A DNA stretch of 64,000 nt, taken from Puffinus mauretanicus (Eukaryota > Chordata > Aves > Procellariiformes > Procellariidae). This document shows, piece by piece, positions 25,472-36,288 of this stretch. The notes under the pieces are model-generated. The model was not told where the DNA came from and made no database searches. It saw only the letters and a program-made list of their open reading frames with translations. The stretch covers positions 682,001 through 746,000 of the forward strand of contig JAJKFH010002784.1 in NCBI GenBank assembly GCA_023333565.1. The letters are read 5' to 3'. How positions within the stretch are numbered: position 1 is the first letter of the stretch; each line of letters starts with the position of its first letter. The translations under genes and the position numbers were made by a program.

Positions 25472-25696
25472 TGTCCTGATTTTGGCTGGGATACAGTTAA
25501 ATTTCTTTCTAAAGTGCTGTGTTTTGGATTTTGTATGAGAAGAATGTTGATAACACACTGATGTTTTCAGTTGTTGCTAAGTGCCTTGTCAAGGACAGCT
25601 TCCATGCTACCAAGCAGAGGCTGGGAGGGAGCATAGCCGGGACAGCTGGCCCAGCTGGCCAACGGGGTATTCCATACCATATGATGTCATGCTCAG

Positions 25697-25704
25697 TATA
25701 TAAA
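25697..25704 (+). promoter_or_regulatory. TATA box of LTR 3, sense to DDX10
   Basis: TATATAAA lies 7 bp after a CRE-like TGATGTCA and about 225 bp into the LTR. This is the standard LTR promoter layout. It points in the same direction as DDX10 transcription. Activity is inferred, not shown. Confidence 0.6.
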
Positions 25705-25886
25705 GCTGGGGGAAGAAGAAGGAAGGCGGGGATATTTGGAGTGATGGCGTTTTGTCTTCCCAAGTAACCACTACGCGTGATGGAGCCCTGCTTTCCTGGA
25801 GATGGCTGAACACCTGCCTGCTGATGGGAAGTAGTGAATGAATTCCTTGTTTTGCTTTGCTTGCGCACACAGCTTTTGCTTTACTT

Positions 25887-25892
25887 ATTAAA
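25887..25892 (+). terminator. ATTAAA poly(A) signal of LTR 3
   Basis: ATTAAA followed by a T-rich stretch, at the position shared by all copies of this LTR family. In sense with DDX10 it could cause premature polyadenylation within the intron. Use is not shown. Confidence 0.5.
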
Positions 25893-26018
25893 CTGTCTTT
25901 ATCTCAGCCCACAAGTTTTCTCACTTCTACTCTTCCGATTCTCTCCCCCATCCCACCGGGGGGGAGTGAGTGAGCAGCTGCGTGGGGTTTGGCTGCCTGC
26001 CAGGTTAAAGCAATGACA

Positions 26019-27821
26019 TCTGTTTCCACGGTCAAGTGGTTAGAGAGGCTATCAAAAGCTGTACCAGTAAACTGTATTTAAAGGAATCATTGGTTTGGCT
26101 TCTATGATCAGGTCATTAAGTTAGGCCTAAAATTAAAAGGAAGTTGTTTGTGTACTTTTTACAATAATATATTTTAACATAATAATGATACATTTTTAAT
26201 GTTAATTTTTTGTGTGACTTTTTCCTGCTTTCTCTGGAAGCTGAAGTTAGAATATATTGCTGAGGATGGTTTAAAGTCTGTTAGATACCTCATGGGTGAT
26301 TGTGCTCTTGGGATCGTTAGGGTTGAGGGTTTCTTTGTCTTTTGCTCTGTAATTACAGGTACAGCATCCTCTGAAAATGTTCCTCTACAAATTCCTAGCT
26401 CTCACAGGAACTAGGAGAATCTTCTTCCTGAGGCATTTTATAGTTGTGGGTTTTGGTGCTCGTATTGGATCTGAGGTTTCTGTTGTAAAGTTTTGGGAAG
26501 TGTTTTAGTATATGGCAGCAAGGTTATTATGGAGTGGTTGCCTGCAATTGTGAGATGCTGGATCCAGTGACCAAGACAAGCCCCTTCCATTCCTGCGTTA
26601 CTTGAATTTTTGGTGCTATGTTAGATTTTGTTTTTAAGCAATTGAATTGTTATTTCTAAATAATAAATGGTAAAGATGTCAAAAGGCTGTGTTGTCCTAT
26701 TTTTCTCTAGTTTTATTTCCAGAAGTTGTTACTGTCTTAGGGGAAATTCCTAGTATCTGAACTTACCTAAGGGCAGTTGTTGTGGGAAGAGGTTCAGTGA
26801 ACCAGATGACACTGAAGATGGCAAACAAAAAGGAAATTTAAGCATGTCAATATATAAAATATTGTTGTATTGTCTAAGTTGAAATACCTTGCAAATATTT
26901 GTTGATGTAGTGGCACTTCTGGCATGGTACTGCTTGTAAATACTGTTGCTCTGGATGTGATACTCATTGTCAGAGTTTAAATAAAAAATATAATCAGTTG
27001 CCTCAGATTTTCTGTACTCTCATCTCAATGACTTGAAACTGTACTCAGAGCAGGTGTTTTAATCTCTCTCTTTCCCTATTACATATATTATCAGACAAGA
27101 AAAAAGCTGAAATGATTAATCCCTAGATTATTTTTGCATATTTTTGTTGGTAGGTGATTTCTTGTTGATGTTGAAAACCTGAGTGCTCTGAAAAGATGTT
27201 TCTTCAGTTGTTGTGACTTCCCATGTCTGAATTTAGCTCCCGTTGAAAAGAATGCAAAATGATCAGGTCTACGGAGTAGCACTTCGTTGAAATAAAGAGA
27301 AAGCATAATTGTAAAGCAAGCGGTTTGATGCGAATGTATTTAGTTGGAGGTGTTGCTGTCGCCTCCAGCTGTCCAAATGTTGTCCTGAATACTTTTTGAA
27401 TAAACTAAACATCTTTTTTGCATATGTCCTTATGGCAGCTACATTAATCATAACTGCACTAGAACAGTTGCATACTGGCAACAATTTTAAATTTATTTTT
27501 CTTAAATGGGGAGTTCATAAAAAACCTACTCTATAGTGCATGTCTTTAAGTATTGCAATATTATAAATTAAACAATACATCAACTGACTCATGTAGCTAC
27601 CTCTTGGGTGAGACACAGTGGACTTTCTAGGAGGAAAACTTGCACCCAACACCATCTGAGCAGTGAATTGACTAGGCTACATGGTGGCTGACTAAGAATT
27701 AAGATTTTTTTAAGATGAAGTAAAATATCTTTCTGTTTGAAATTTCTTTTTTTTTGAGTTGTAAATCACAGGCCATTTAATAGGGAAGACTTAGAGTGCA
27801 GGTACAAACAACTAAAGAGGG
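26019..27821. other. Intronic sequence between LTR insertions
   Basis: No gene or interspersed repeat was recognised. The 71-codon minus-strand frames at 27091-27484 have no recognisable domain. Confidence 0.55.
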
Positions 27822-28364
27822 TGTCATGGTTTAACCCGGCAGGCAGCCAAACACCATGCAGCTGCTCACCCCCCTGCCCCACCCCCCACCCCCCCCCCGT
27901 GGGACGGGGAGAGAATCAGAAATGTAAGAGTGAGAAAACTCATGGGTTGAGATAAAGACAGTTTCATAGAACAGAAAAGGGAAAATAATAATAATAAATA
28001 ATGATAGAATATACAAAATGAGTGATGCACAATGCAATTGCACACCACCCGCGCTGACCGATAACCAAGTAGTGATTGGTACTTCCTGGAACACGGCTCC
28101 CATTCATATACTGAGCATGATGTCACATGGTATGGAATACCCCGTTGACCAGCTGGGCTGGCTGTCCCGGCTATGTTTCCTCACAGCTTCTTGTGCACCT
28201 GGCAGAGCATGGGAAGCTGAAAAATCTTTGAGTAGTGTAAACACTACTTAGCAACAACTGAAAACATCAGTGTGTTATCAACATTATTCTCATAATAAAT
28301 CCAAAACACAGAACTATACCAGCTACTAGGAAGAAAATTAACTATCCCAGTCAAAACCAGGACA
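27822..28364 (-). mobile_element. Solo ERV LTR 4 (type B body)
   Basis: A 543-bp minus-strand solo LTR that opens TGTCATGGTTTAACC on the + strand and closes AAACCAGGACA. It is flanked by GAGGG (27817-27821) and GGGGG (28365-28369), an imperfect 5-bp duplication. It has the type B middle with (AAT)n at 27985-27999. The sense strand reads TGACATCA at the CRE-like position (28118-28125) next to a weak TATATGAA. A C/A-rich run lies at 27870-27898. No internal viral sequence is present. Confidence 0.9.
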
Positions 28365-28592
28365 GGGGGCAAGTCTCATATGTCCAGTGTGCTTTCAAAA
28401 AAAAATGGTTGGAAGCACAGCCTATCTCAGATATTCCCAATGAGTTCAGTAATTTGAATTTATAGTTTCCTTCTCATCTCACAGTAAGGAGACCGAAAGG
28501 AAGAAAGTGACTTTGTGATTTTTTGTAAATTCAACACATTTGCAAGTAACCCATCATTTGTCAGATTGTACCCTGACTTCTAGGAAAGTAGC
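28365..28592. other. Spacer between LTR 4 and LTR 5
   Basis: 228 bp of unique intronic sequence that separates two independent insertions of closely related LTRs. Each has its own flanking duplication. Confidence 0.7.
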
Positions 28593-29112
28593 TGTCGTGG
28601 TTTAACCTGGCAGGCAGCCAAATATCACACAGCTGCTTGCTCACTCCCCCCACCCCCCCAGTGGGATGGGGAGAGAATCGGAAGGGTAGGAGTGAGAAAA
28701 ACTCGTGGGTTGAGTTAAAGATAGTTTAATAGAACAGAAGAGGGAAAATAATAATAATAATAATAATAGAATATACAAAATGAGTGATGCACAATGCAAT
28801 TGCTCACCACCCGCGCTGACCGATAACCAAGTAGCGATCGGTACTTCCTGGATCACGCCTACCGTTCATATACTGAGCATGACGTCACATGGTATGGAAT
28901 ACCCCATTGGCCAGCTGGGCTGGCTGTCCTGATTATGTTCCCTCCCATCTCGTGTACCTAGCTCAGTCAGTAGGCACGGGAGCTGTCCTTGGACTAGGAG
29001 GGCACTTAGCAACAACTGAAAACATCAGTGTGTTATCAACATTCTCCTCATACTAAATCCAAAACACAGCACTAGGAAGAAATTTAACCCTATCCCAGCT
29101 GAAACTAGGACA
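28593..29112 (-). mobile_element. Solo ERV LTR 5 (type B body, intact CRE palindrome)
   Basis: A 520-bp minus-strand solo LTR with a perfect 5-bp target duplication, GTAGC (28588-28592 and 29113-29117). It is very close to LTR4 through the (AAT)n tract (28746-28768) and the block containing GAGTGATGCACAATGC. It is the only copy here that keeps the full palindromic TGACGTCA (28880-28887) beside the TATA region. Its U3 part is shortened by small deletions around 28950-29000. Confidence 0.92.
28880..28887 (-). promoter_or_regulatory. CRE palindrome TGACGTCA in LTR 5
   Basis: A perfect CRE/ATF-type palindrome just upstream (in LTR sense) of the TATA-like box. All five other copies that cover this position have TGATGTCA or TGACATCA, i.e. 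the CpG lost by transition. Binding is inferred from the motif only. Confidence 0.6.
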
Positions 29113-30940
29113 GTAGCTAATTGTTTTCTTTAAACAAGTCAGTGTAAATATTGTTGGCATTAAAGTGGCACCTTTATTTTACGGAACTGGCCTATTTGTT
29201 TAGGAAAACAAGTGCTAAACTTGAACAGCTTGACAAAATTTTTTTGATCCTAAAGATGCCTGCTAGTATTTTTTAAGTAACTGTGAATAACTGCATATTC
29301 TACTAATTAACATTTATAATTAGGATTTATTTTAAAAGCTTATACTTATTCAGGTAATTAGCTAAGAACAATTGAGCCTAGTCTTCTTTTGAGCATCATC
29401 TAAACTAGGAGTAAAGGTAGGGCACTATAGATAACAATTTTTAAAAATTTTACAGGCAAAACAACTCTACTTCAATAGGCACAGAGCAAACAGTTAAATT
29501 CTAGGCTTCTCTGTGAGCTGTAGCCTGGTCAGTGTGATGCATGCTAAAATACAGGTGCTTTATCTTAACTAGATTTTAGAAGTTGTTTAGATTGGAAATT
29601 TGATCAGCTATGTGTATATCTGATTGTTGCTATGCCTATTTTAGCACTTAAAAATATCTTTGAGATCCTGAAATGCTGTAAGAAACTACTGTTGGAACAA
29701 GCTAACAGATTGGGATGTATGCAATCAGGATTAGCTGCATCTAGGAGAACATGGGCACATGACCATCATATTTTGGAACACATGACTGCGTTTTATGCTT
29801 TCATTTAAAGCAAATACACCTGTTTCCTCTGAGCCAATCCTAACTGAAAATTGGCTGCTTTCTGCTCATAACTTACCTTGTGAATGTTGATTACTGACGG
29901 AGAGATGTCAGTTCATTTAATTAAGAATATGTTGGTACATATTGAACTAATCTTCTGACATAAAATTGCTGCTGACCGTCTCCATAGGAGTGCTAGGCTG
30001 TGCAGTAGTGTGAAGAAAGCTCACCTATTGACTGAAGGTAACTGAAGTAGTTGCATATTTTTCTGCATTGGACCGTAGGGGATCCCATCTTACTGTGGTT
30101 CTGGGCAGGTTCAAATAGGGTAAATCATTCTATGAAAAGATAATTTGTTTGTTGAAAATGATGTTTACCTCTGGTTGGAAGTACTCCTGGAGAAATAAAC
30201 ATGCCTGATTTAAATTAGAGGAATAATAAACTTAGTTTTGTTTCTTATGTGTGAATTCATTGACATAATCAGTCTTTCAGCCCTTCCAGTGTAGTCTACT
30301 GGATTTTCTTTTGTATACATGCATTAAATATTATAAATTCCTGACTATAGGAAAACATCTAATTGGTATAGCTATGCAAATGTTCTCTAAATACCTGATA
30401 TATGACAGAGTAATTCACTGCTCTTATTAACAGACTAAACAGAAATGAGTTGAAATGAAAAGAATAATAGAACAGATAATTAAAGGCAAAAAAGAAATCT
30501 TGAAAATGTCATATACCAACATGCATTATTTTTGTTAAATGGACAAGCAAATTAATAACAATAATTTTGGAGAGGTTAGCGAAACATTCGTTGAAGTACA
30601 AAAGCATGAAAGAGCTCAGTATACGTGCAGCTCACTTTTTGTTAGCCGGTTCTTTAAATTGTGGAAAATTCATCTGGTCAGTGTGCAAAGGAGGAGGGAA
30701 CATCAGGCTTCCGAATGGCATCTGTGAGCAACTAGTAGGCTGTTCATAGGCCGTGATTTTTGAAACAGTGTGAACCTCATTTGACCCTCTCTCTCCAATG
30801 CTTGATATTATTCATAGCAATCCCAGCCTGTGTGTGTATACCTGCATTGAGCAATTCCTGTTTAATCCTTTGTTGGTAAACGTGAGAAAAATAATGAGCG
30901 TTAGGTCTCTCTCAAAAATGGGTATTCTTCATTATGAATT
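29113..30940. other. Intronic sequence with no identified element
   Basis: AT-rich, with no recognised gene or repeat. The overlapping short frames near 30539-30749 lack any known domain. Confidence 0.55.
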
Positions 30941-31671
30941 TGTCCTGATTTTGGCTGGGATAGAGTTAATTTTCTTCATAGAAGCTAGTATGTCGTGGTT
31001 TAACCCCAGCCAGCAACTAAGCCCCACACAGCCACTCGCTCACTTCCCCCCTGGTGGGATGGGGGAGAGAATCGGAAGAGTAAAAGTGAGAAAACTCGTG
31101 GGTTGAGATAAAGACAGTTTAATAGGGAAAGCAAAAGCCGCGCACGCAAGCAAAGCAAAACAAGGAATTCATTCACTACTTCCCATCAGCAGGCAGGTGT
31201 TCAGCCATCTCCAGGAAAGCAGGGCTCCATCACACGTGACAGTGACTTGGGAAGACAAACGCCACCACTCTGAACATTCCCCTCTCCTTCTTATTCCCCA
31301 GCTTTATATACCAAGCATGATGTCATATGGTATGGAATACCCCGTTGGCCAGCTGGGCCAGCTGTCCCAGCTATGCTCCCTCCCAGCCTCTGAAGAGTCC
31401 TTGACTAGCAGGGTACTTAGCAACAACTGAAAACATCAGTGTGTTACCAACATTCTTCTCATCCTAAATCCAAAACACAGCACTATACCAGCTACTGGAA
31501 AGAAAATTAACTCTATCCTAGCCAAAACCAGGACAACCTATTAAACTGTCTTTATCTCAACCCATGATTTTTCTCACTTTTACTCTTCCGATTCTCTCCC
31601 CCATCTCATTGTGGGGTGAGTGAGCAAGCGGCTCTGTGGTGTTTAGCTGCCTGCCAGGTTAAACCGCGACA
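30941..31671 (+). mobile_element. Solo ERV LTR 7, split by LTR 6 (outer element)
   Basis: The 5' end of a plus-strand LTR (30941-30990, starting TGTCCTGATTTTGGC) and its 3' end (31536-31671, ending GGTTAAACCGCGACA) enclose LTR6. A perfect 5-bp target duplication, GAATT (30936-30940 and 31672-31676), proves that the two pieces belong to one insertion. Between them about 400 bp of this LTR (from the TAGTGCTG-like point to just before ACCTATTAAACTG) is missing, so the promoter region is gone. The ATTAAA signal in the 3' piece survives. Confidence 0.88.
30991..31535 (-). mobile_element. Solo ERV LTR 6 (type A body), inverted inside LTR 7
   Basis: A complete 545-bp minus-strand LTR with both termini intact (TGTCGTGGTTTAACC to AAACCAGGACA on the + strand). 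It belongs to the type A group with LTR1 and LTR3. It has a good TATA (31303-31310 region) and TGACATCA in sense (31318-31325). Its immediate flanks are TAGTA on the left and ACCTA on the right, so it lacks its own target duplication. This fits with the ~400 bp missing from the host LTR at exactly this point. Confidence 0.9.
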
Positions 31672-31676
31672 GAATT

Positions 31677-34600
31677 GTGTTGTAAATATATGTATATATT
31701 TTTAAATCACAATATCAATAAGGTACAGAGAGTTGAACATTCACACAGGATAACACTATTGCTGCACTCAAATCACCATTCAGTTGAAAAAAAAAGACAG
31801 CATCCTCTCAGTGTTGGAAAGATTCCAGAGTTAACTGTTCTCAACTACATTTTGTACAAATGTGCCATGATGACTCTTATTTTTTCCTCTAAAATGCCAG
31901 TTTTACCCATCTGGAGAATTACTCTGTTTAGGCCATTCATTTAACTCTTTTACACTTCTTGAAGAAACCAGAGATTTAAGGCTGATCTGCTGAAACCTGT
32001 TCAGACTTACTACAGCATATGCAATACATTGGTTCTTGCCATTCTACCTATATTGGAAAGAAGATAAAATTCATAAATAATGTACTTATTGCAAGTGGAG
32101 CACTTTGGAAAATCTCCATTTCAGTTTTGTCTTTATTCCGCCTCAGCTTAATGAGCCACATTTGTTCAAATTCAGAGATGTCAGTGGAGCAGCAGCAAGA
32201 ACATTTTGGCACAGTGGTTCTTGTATGTCTTGCAGTCAGCGGCTCTATTTAGCATGCAGGAGGTTTATTGTTCACTTCTCATTCTTTCCAAATGCTATGG
32301 AATATGATTTGGTGCATCTTCATTTCCAAATAAGTGTTCTTTAACAAAATGAAAGTGACTGCAGCGTGCATTATGCAAGCCATATCAAAAGCAGCGAGTA
32401 GATTGAAAAGGTGAGGAGAAATAAGAAAATAAAGTTAAGACCAAATTTGACAAACTGGTTGTCCAAAATTATCTCCAGGAAAATTCTAGATTTAAATTCT
32501 AGGTATTTCACATTTACAAAATGAAATTAATTGATCTTGAAAATGCAGTACGCTGCATGCCTGCGATAAAATGAATTTAACAACATTTTAGCAGTGAAGC
32601 ACAAACAGCAAAGTTAGAACCAAAATAGCTTTCCAATATTTGAATTTCTTCTTATGCTAATTATTTGATGGTAGTTCTCAGTTTATCCACACACATCTTT
32701 AAACCATTTTACTTCCTCTTATTTGTGCTGTTTACGTATATGCAGCATTTCATCAGTATGTGCACACAATGTTTGTTATAGGAATGATGTAGTCAAGAAA
32801 TACTACGAAAAGACTTATCTTCCAGGTTATTTTCTGCACAAAATCTTGACTTCTTGGAAACTTGTAATAAGCGCTGTATATTTTGTTTGCCTGTGACTGT
32901 CATCTGTGCAAGATGCTTGTTTTGCACAACTCAATGCACACAAAAAGTGTTGGAAATTCTTTGTACCAGTACATGGCCATGCCCAACCTCTGGCTACTTA
33001 CCAGTCTGAAAAGCAAGAGGAAATATACATGTAAAATCAGAATTTTCTGGTAGTACAGATTACTTCAGAGATTACAAAAAGGCAGTTTAAAGCACAATTT
33101 GTGCTGAATTAGTACTGAAACATTAGCAGGTGCTGCATTCTAGCTGTCCGATTTTCAGGAAATGGAGTGAAGTTGCTCAGCTAAATCAGAAGGTGCTCAG
33201 ATAAATCAGAAGTTGTTAGTTTCTTCTCTTGGATACTAAGTAGGTTTCTCTCCAGCAGGAAAATAGCTTTCTGGTCTTTCAATAAAGCCATTTTTCCAAG
33301 AGAGAGTTACTTTCAGCTTCTACTTAATACTGGTTAGCCAGTAAATCTATGTTTGTGCATTTGATTGGTATCAAAGAGGAAGTGATGTAGAATTTGTAAA
33401 TATAAACGTGCTGATTCTAAGGAATTTCGATTTGGACTGTTCTGAAAAGACATTTATCCAGGTCAAAAGGTGAATTCTATAGTACTAGGCTCTATTAATA
33501 AAAACTGTTTCTTGGCAAATGTAGAAAGAGTAACCTTTGAAGAAAAGCATTGTAATGACAAAAAAAACCCAAAACCAACCACAAAACCACCCCTCTTTTG
33601 TGTCACGGTGTCAGCATAACATTCTCATAGGTTTCCTGAAGCTCAAAATAGCGATTCCTTTAAGCTGGGCTTCCCTTCTTGTTTTGGTAATTTGGTGTGC
33701 TAGTTATTCTAGTTCCATTTCTTGCCTGAGAATCATTTGAAAACTGTTCATTTTGCGAGTGGGATATTTAGAGGGACAACACTTGATAAATTTGCTGCTG
33801 TTTTTTGTTGGGTGAGCGGTCCTTCATGCTCACGAGGCTGAGATCCTAGATTTAACAGGCATTGCCAGCTTTTCCTGTCTGGCAAAGATACAAGCACTTC
33901 TAATGAGTGACTGTGTGCAAGTTGACACAGCGTGTAATGCTCAGAACTGCATGCTTATAGTCCATGTGGTATTCTTGGGTTAAGTGATAGGACTCCATAG
34001 CTACAAGGTGAATTGCTTGTCAGAGAAAATGCAGTGGGGAAGACCTGGGAACACGAGTGGGATTAGCCTGCTGAGAGGGTTTCTCCTGCCTGCGACTGGA
34101 GGGGAACCACCTTTCTCTTGGCAGTTTCTGCCTTCACAGTAGAAGTGGCTGAGATGAACCTGAACCAGCTGTGAATTACACCACAACTCATGGCACAATC
34201 CAGAATCAAGGTCGTGTGGCTTCCATATGCAGGGCAGTAAACGGATAGCTCACAGGTCTGCTGCCATGCAGTTCTGCTGTCTCTGCTCTGGGAGACACAG
34301 CTTCCGAGAGAGAGGAGATATTTAGGGCAGTTAGGACTTCAACCTTCTGAGCTTCATCTAGGTGCATCTTTGTGTTTCTTATTTGTGATAGGAGGGAGTT
34401 GCGGAGATTCTTTAAATATGATGTATCACGTGGAGAAATACAGAGAGAGTGAGACCTCATCTCCTTAGTGGTGAGAGATCCTCAGTACCAAAGGACAGGA
34501 ATTGTGGAATCCGAGGGTTAATCTGATGCATCAGAGATGTCCAAGAATCTCTTTGGTTTTATTTTTTGATAATTTACTTCCTGACAAAAAAGTAATCCAT

Positions 34601-35390
34601 GCCCTGTATCATCCAACAATCTCATTTATCAGGAAGTAGTATTTGGGGTGCTGAAACGGATTGCCAGTGAGGTGGCTGAAGCCCTCAAAGAGGTAGATTA
34701 CATTCAGTGGTGATGCCTCTTCATCACAACTGTGGAGAGGAGTTATGGAACAGTGACTTGAATTATGAAGTCCCTTTAAGAAAAGGCATTTACAAATAAC
34801 TTTTTTATCTCTTTATAGTTATGCATAATGTGTAAAATATGATTCTGTGCCTATTTAATAAAAATAGACTTAATACAAAAAGCAAGTTTAAAACTCATAA
34901 CTGGAGATGTCAGAATGCTGATCACAGGTCTGGATGTACCTCTTTCTAAATTTAGTCATATATTCTGAATTTCATGATGGATATTATGTACTCAGTGCTT
35001 TGGGAAGTCATGCATAATGTAACAAGGATTTTCACTTAGCAGTACCTCTAGCAAATGTTCTCTGCGCTAATATTGTATGCCAAGCAGAATGTGATATAAC
35101 AAATGATTTATTTATTTTCAATAGGTCAGTAAATTTTATCCTCAAAATCATGTGAAATTGCAAGAACTTAAAAAGGAAGCGTAACACATTTAAGTTATAC
35201 GCGTGAGGAGATAGGTTTGTGGATGCAATCAAATCACAACTCAATTTTATAATCAGGCAGCTCTACTGCGGCAGAAGTCATTTTAGTTACTTCATAAAGC
35301 TGAAATCCTAAACTTGTCTGTTGGGAAGAATAGTAGTCCTGAAGAAAGCAAAAATACTATTTTCAAGATAAAATATTCCCCATGCAAAGA
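31677..35390. other. Intronic sequence with no identified gene
   Basis: AT-rich intron. A 20-bp unit is tandemly duplicated at 33170-33209. A pair of 10-bp inverted arms lies at 34575-34584 and 34629-34638. An A/C-rich stretch lies at 33557-33595. None indicates a gene. Confidence 0.55.
33170..33209. repeat. Tandem duplication of a 20-bp unit
   Basis: AAGTTGCTCAGCTAAATCAG is followed directly by AAGGTGCTCAGATAAATCAG (two differences), then the first bases of a third unit. Confidence 0.8.
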
Positions 35391-36288
35391 TCATAGAATC
35401 ATAGAATCATAGAATCATTAAGGTTGGAAAAGACCTCTTAAGACCATCGAGTCCAACCGTCAACCCAACACCACCATGCCCACTAAACCATGTCCCTAAG
35501 CGCCTCATCTACACGTCTTTTAAATACCTCCAGGGATGGTGACTCAACCACTTCCCTGGGCAGCCTGTTCCAAGGCCTGACCACTCTTTCAGTAAAGAAA
35601 TTTCTCCTAATGTCCAATCTAAACCTCCCTTGGCACAACTTGAGGACATTTCCTCTCATCCTATTGCTTGTTACTTGGGAGAAGAGACCAACCCCCACCT
35701 CGCTACAACCTCCTTCCAGGTAGTTGTAGAGCGCGATGAGGTCTCCCCTCAGCCTCCTCTTCTCCAGACTAAACAACCCCAGTTCCCTCAGCTGCTCCTC
35801 ATAAGACTTGTGCTCCAGGCCCTTCACCAGCTTCGTTGCCCTTCTCTGGACACGCTCCAGCACCTCCATGTCCTTCTTGTAGTGAGGGGCCCAAAACTGA
35901 ACACAGTATTCGAGGTGCGGCCTCACCAGTGCCGAGTACAGGGGCACGATCACCTCCCTGCTCCTGCTGGCCACACTATTTCTGATACAGGCCAGGATGC
36001 CATTGGCCTTCTTGGCCACCTGGGCACACTGCCGGCTCATGTTCAGCCGGCTGTCAACCAGCACCCCCAGGTCCTTTTCCTCCGGGCAGCTTTCCAGCCA
36101 CTCTTCCCCAAGCCTGTAGCGTTGCAGGGGGTTGTTGTGGCCGAAGTGCAGGACCCGGCCCTTGGCCTTGTTGAACCTCATACAGTTGGCCTCAGCCGAT
36201 CGATCCAGCCTGTCCAGGTCCCTCTGCAGAGCCTTCCTACCCTCCAGCAGATCAACACTCCCGCCCAACTTGGTGTCGTCTGCACTGA
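35391..36288 (-). mobile_element. CR1 LINE, 5'-truncated 3' fragment (young subfamily)
   Basis: A minus-strand CR1. Its 3' tail appears on the + strand as three TCATAGAA-type units at 35391-35417, and its 5' truncation falls just after the reverse-transcriptase FADDTKLGG region. A 261-codon frame (36268 down to 35483) stays open to the normal ORF2 stop, ending [11 protein letters not shown] as in the copy at 57961-60645. It keeps the [13 protein letters not shown] segment that the larger copy has lost. Being open and very similar to the other two young copies, it inserted recently. It has no polymerase active site and cannot encode a working enzyme. Confidence 0.94.

Larger units (their letters stand above)
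25472..26018 (+). mobile_element. Solo ERV LTR 3 (type A body, sense to DDX10)
   Basis: A 547-bp solo LTR on the plus strand. It starts TGTCCTGATTTTGGC and ends near GGTTAAAGCAATGACA. It shares with LTR1 and LTR6 the middle block containing GAATTCCTTGTTTTGC. TGATGTCA (25682-25689), a strong TATATAAA (25697-25704) and ATTAAA (25887-25892) lie in canonical order. Its 3' terminus carries the CTGCCTGCCAGG variant seen in type B copies, so it is a mosaic. A 5-bp duplication is not clear: left flank CAATG, right flank TCTGT. CAATG does recur inside the terminus at 26011-26015. Confidence 0.9.

Noticed and set aside
20650..31671. A complete endogenous provirus inside the LTR cluster.
   Set aside because: No gag, pro, pol or env similarity lies between any LTR pair, and most copies have their own flanking duplications, so they are solo LTRs.
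34575..34638. 10-bp inverted arms TACTTCCTGA/TCAGGAAGTA, considered as a hairpin RNA or transposon ends.
   Set aside because: The arms are short, the 44-bp spacer is unpaired, and there is no target duplication or extended pairing.
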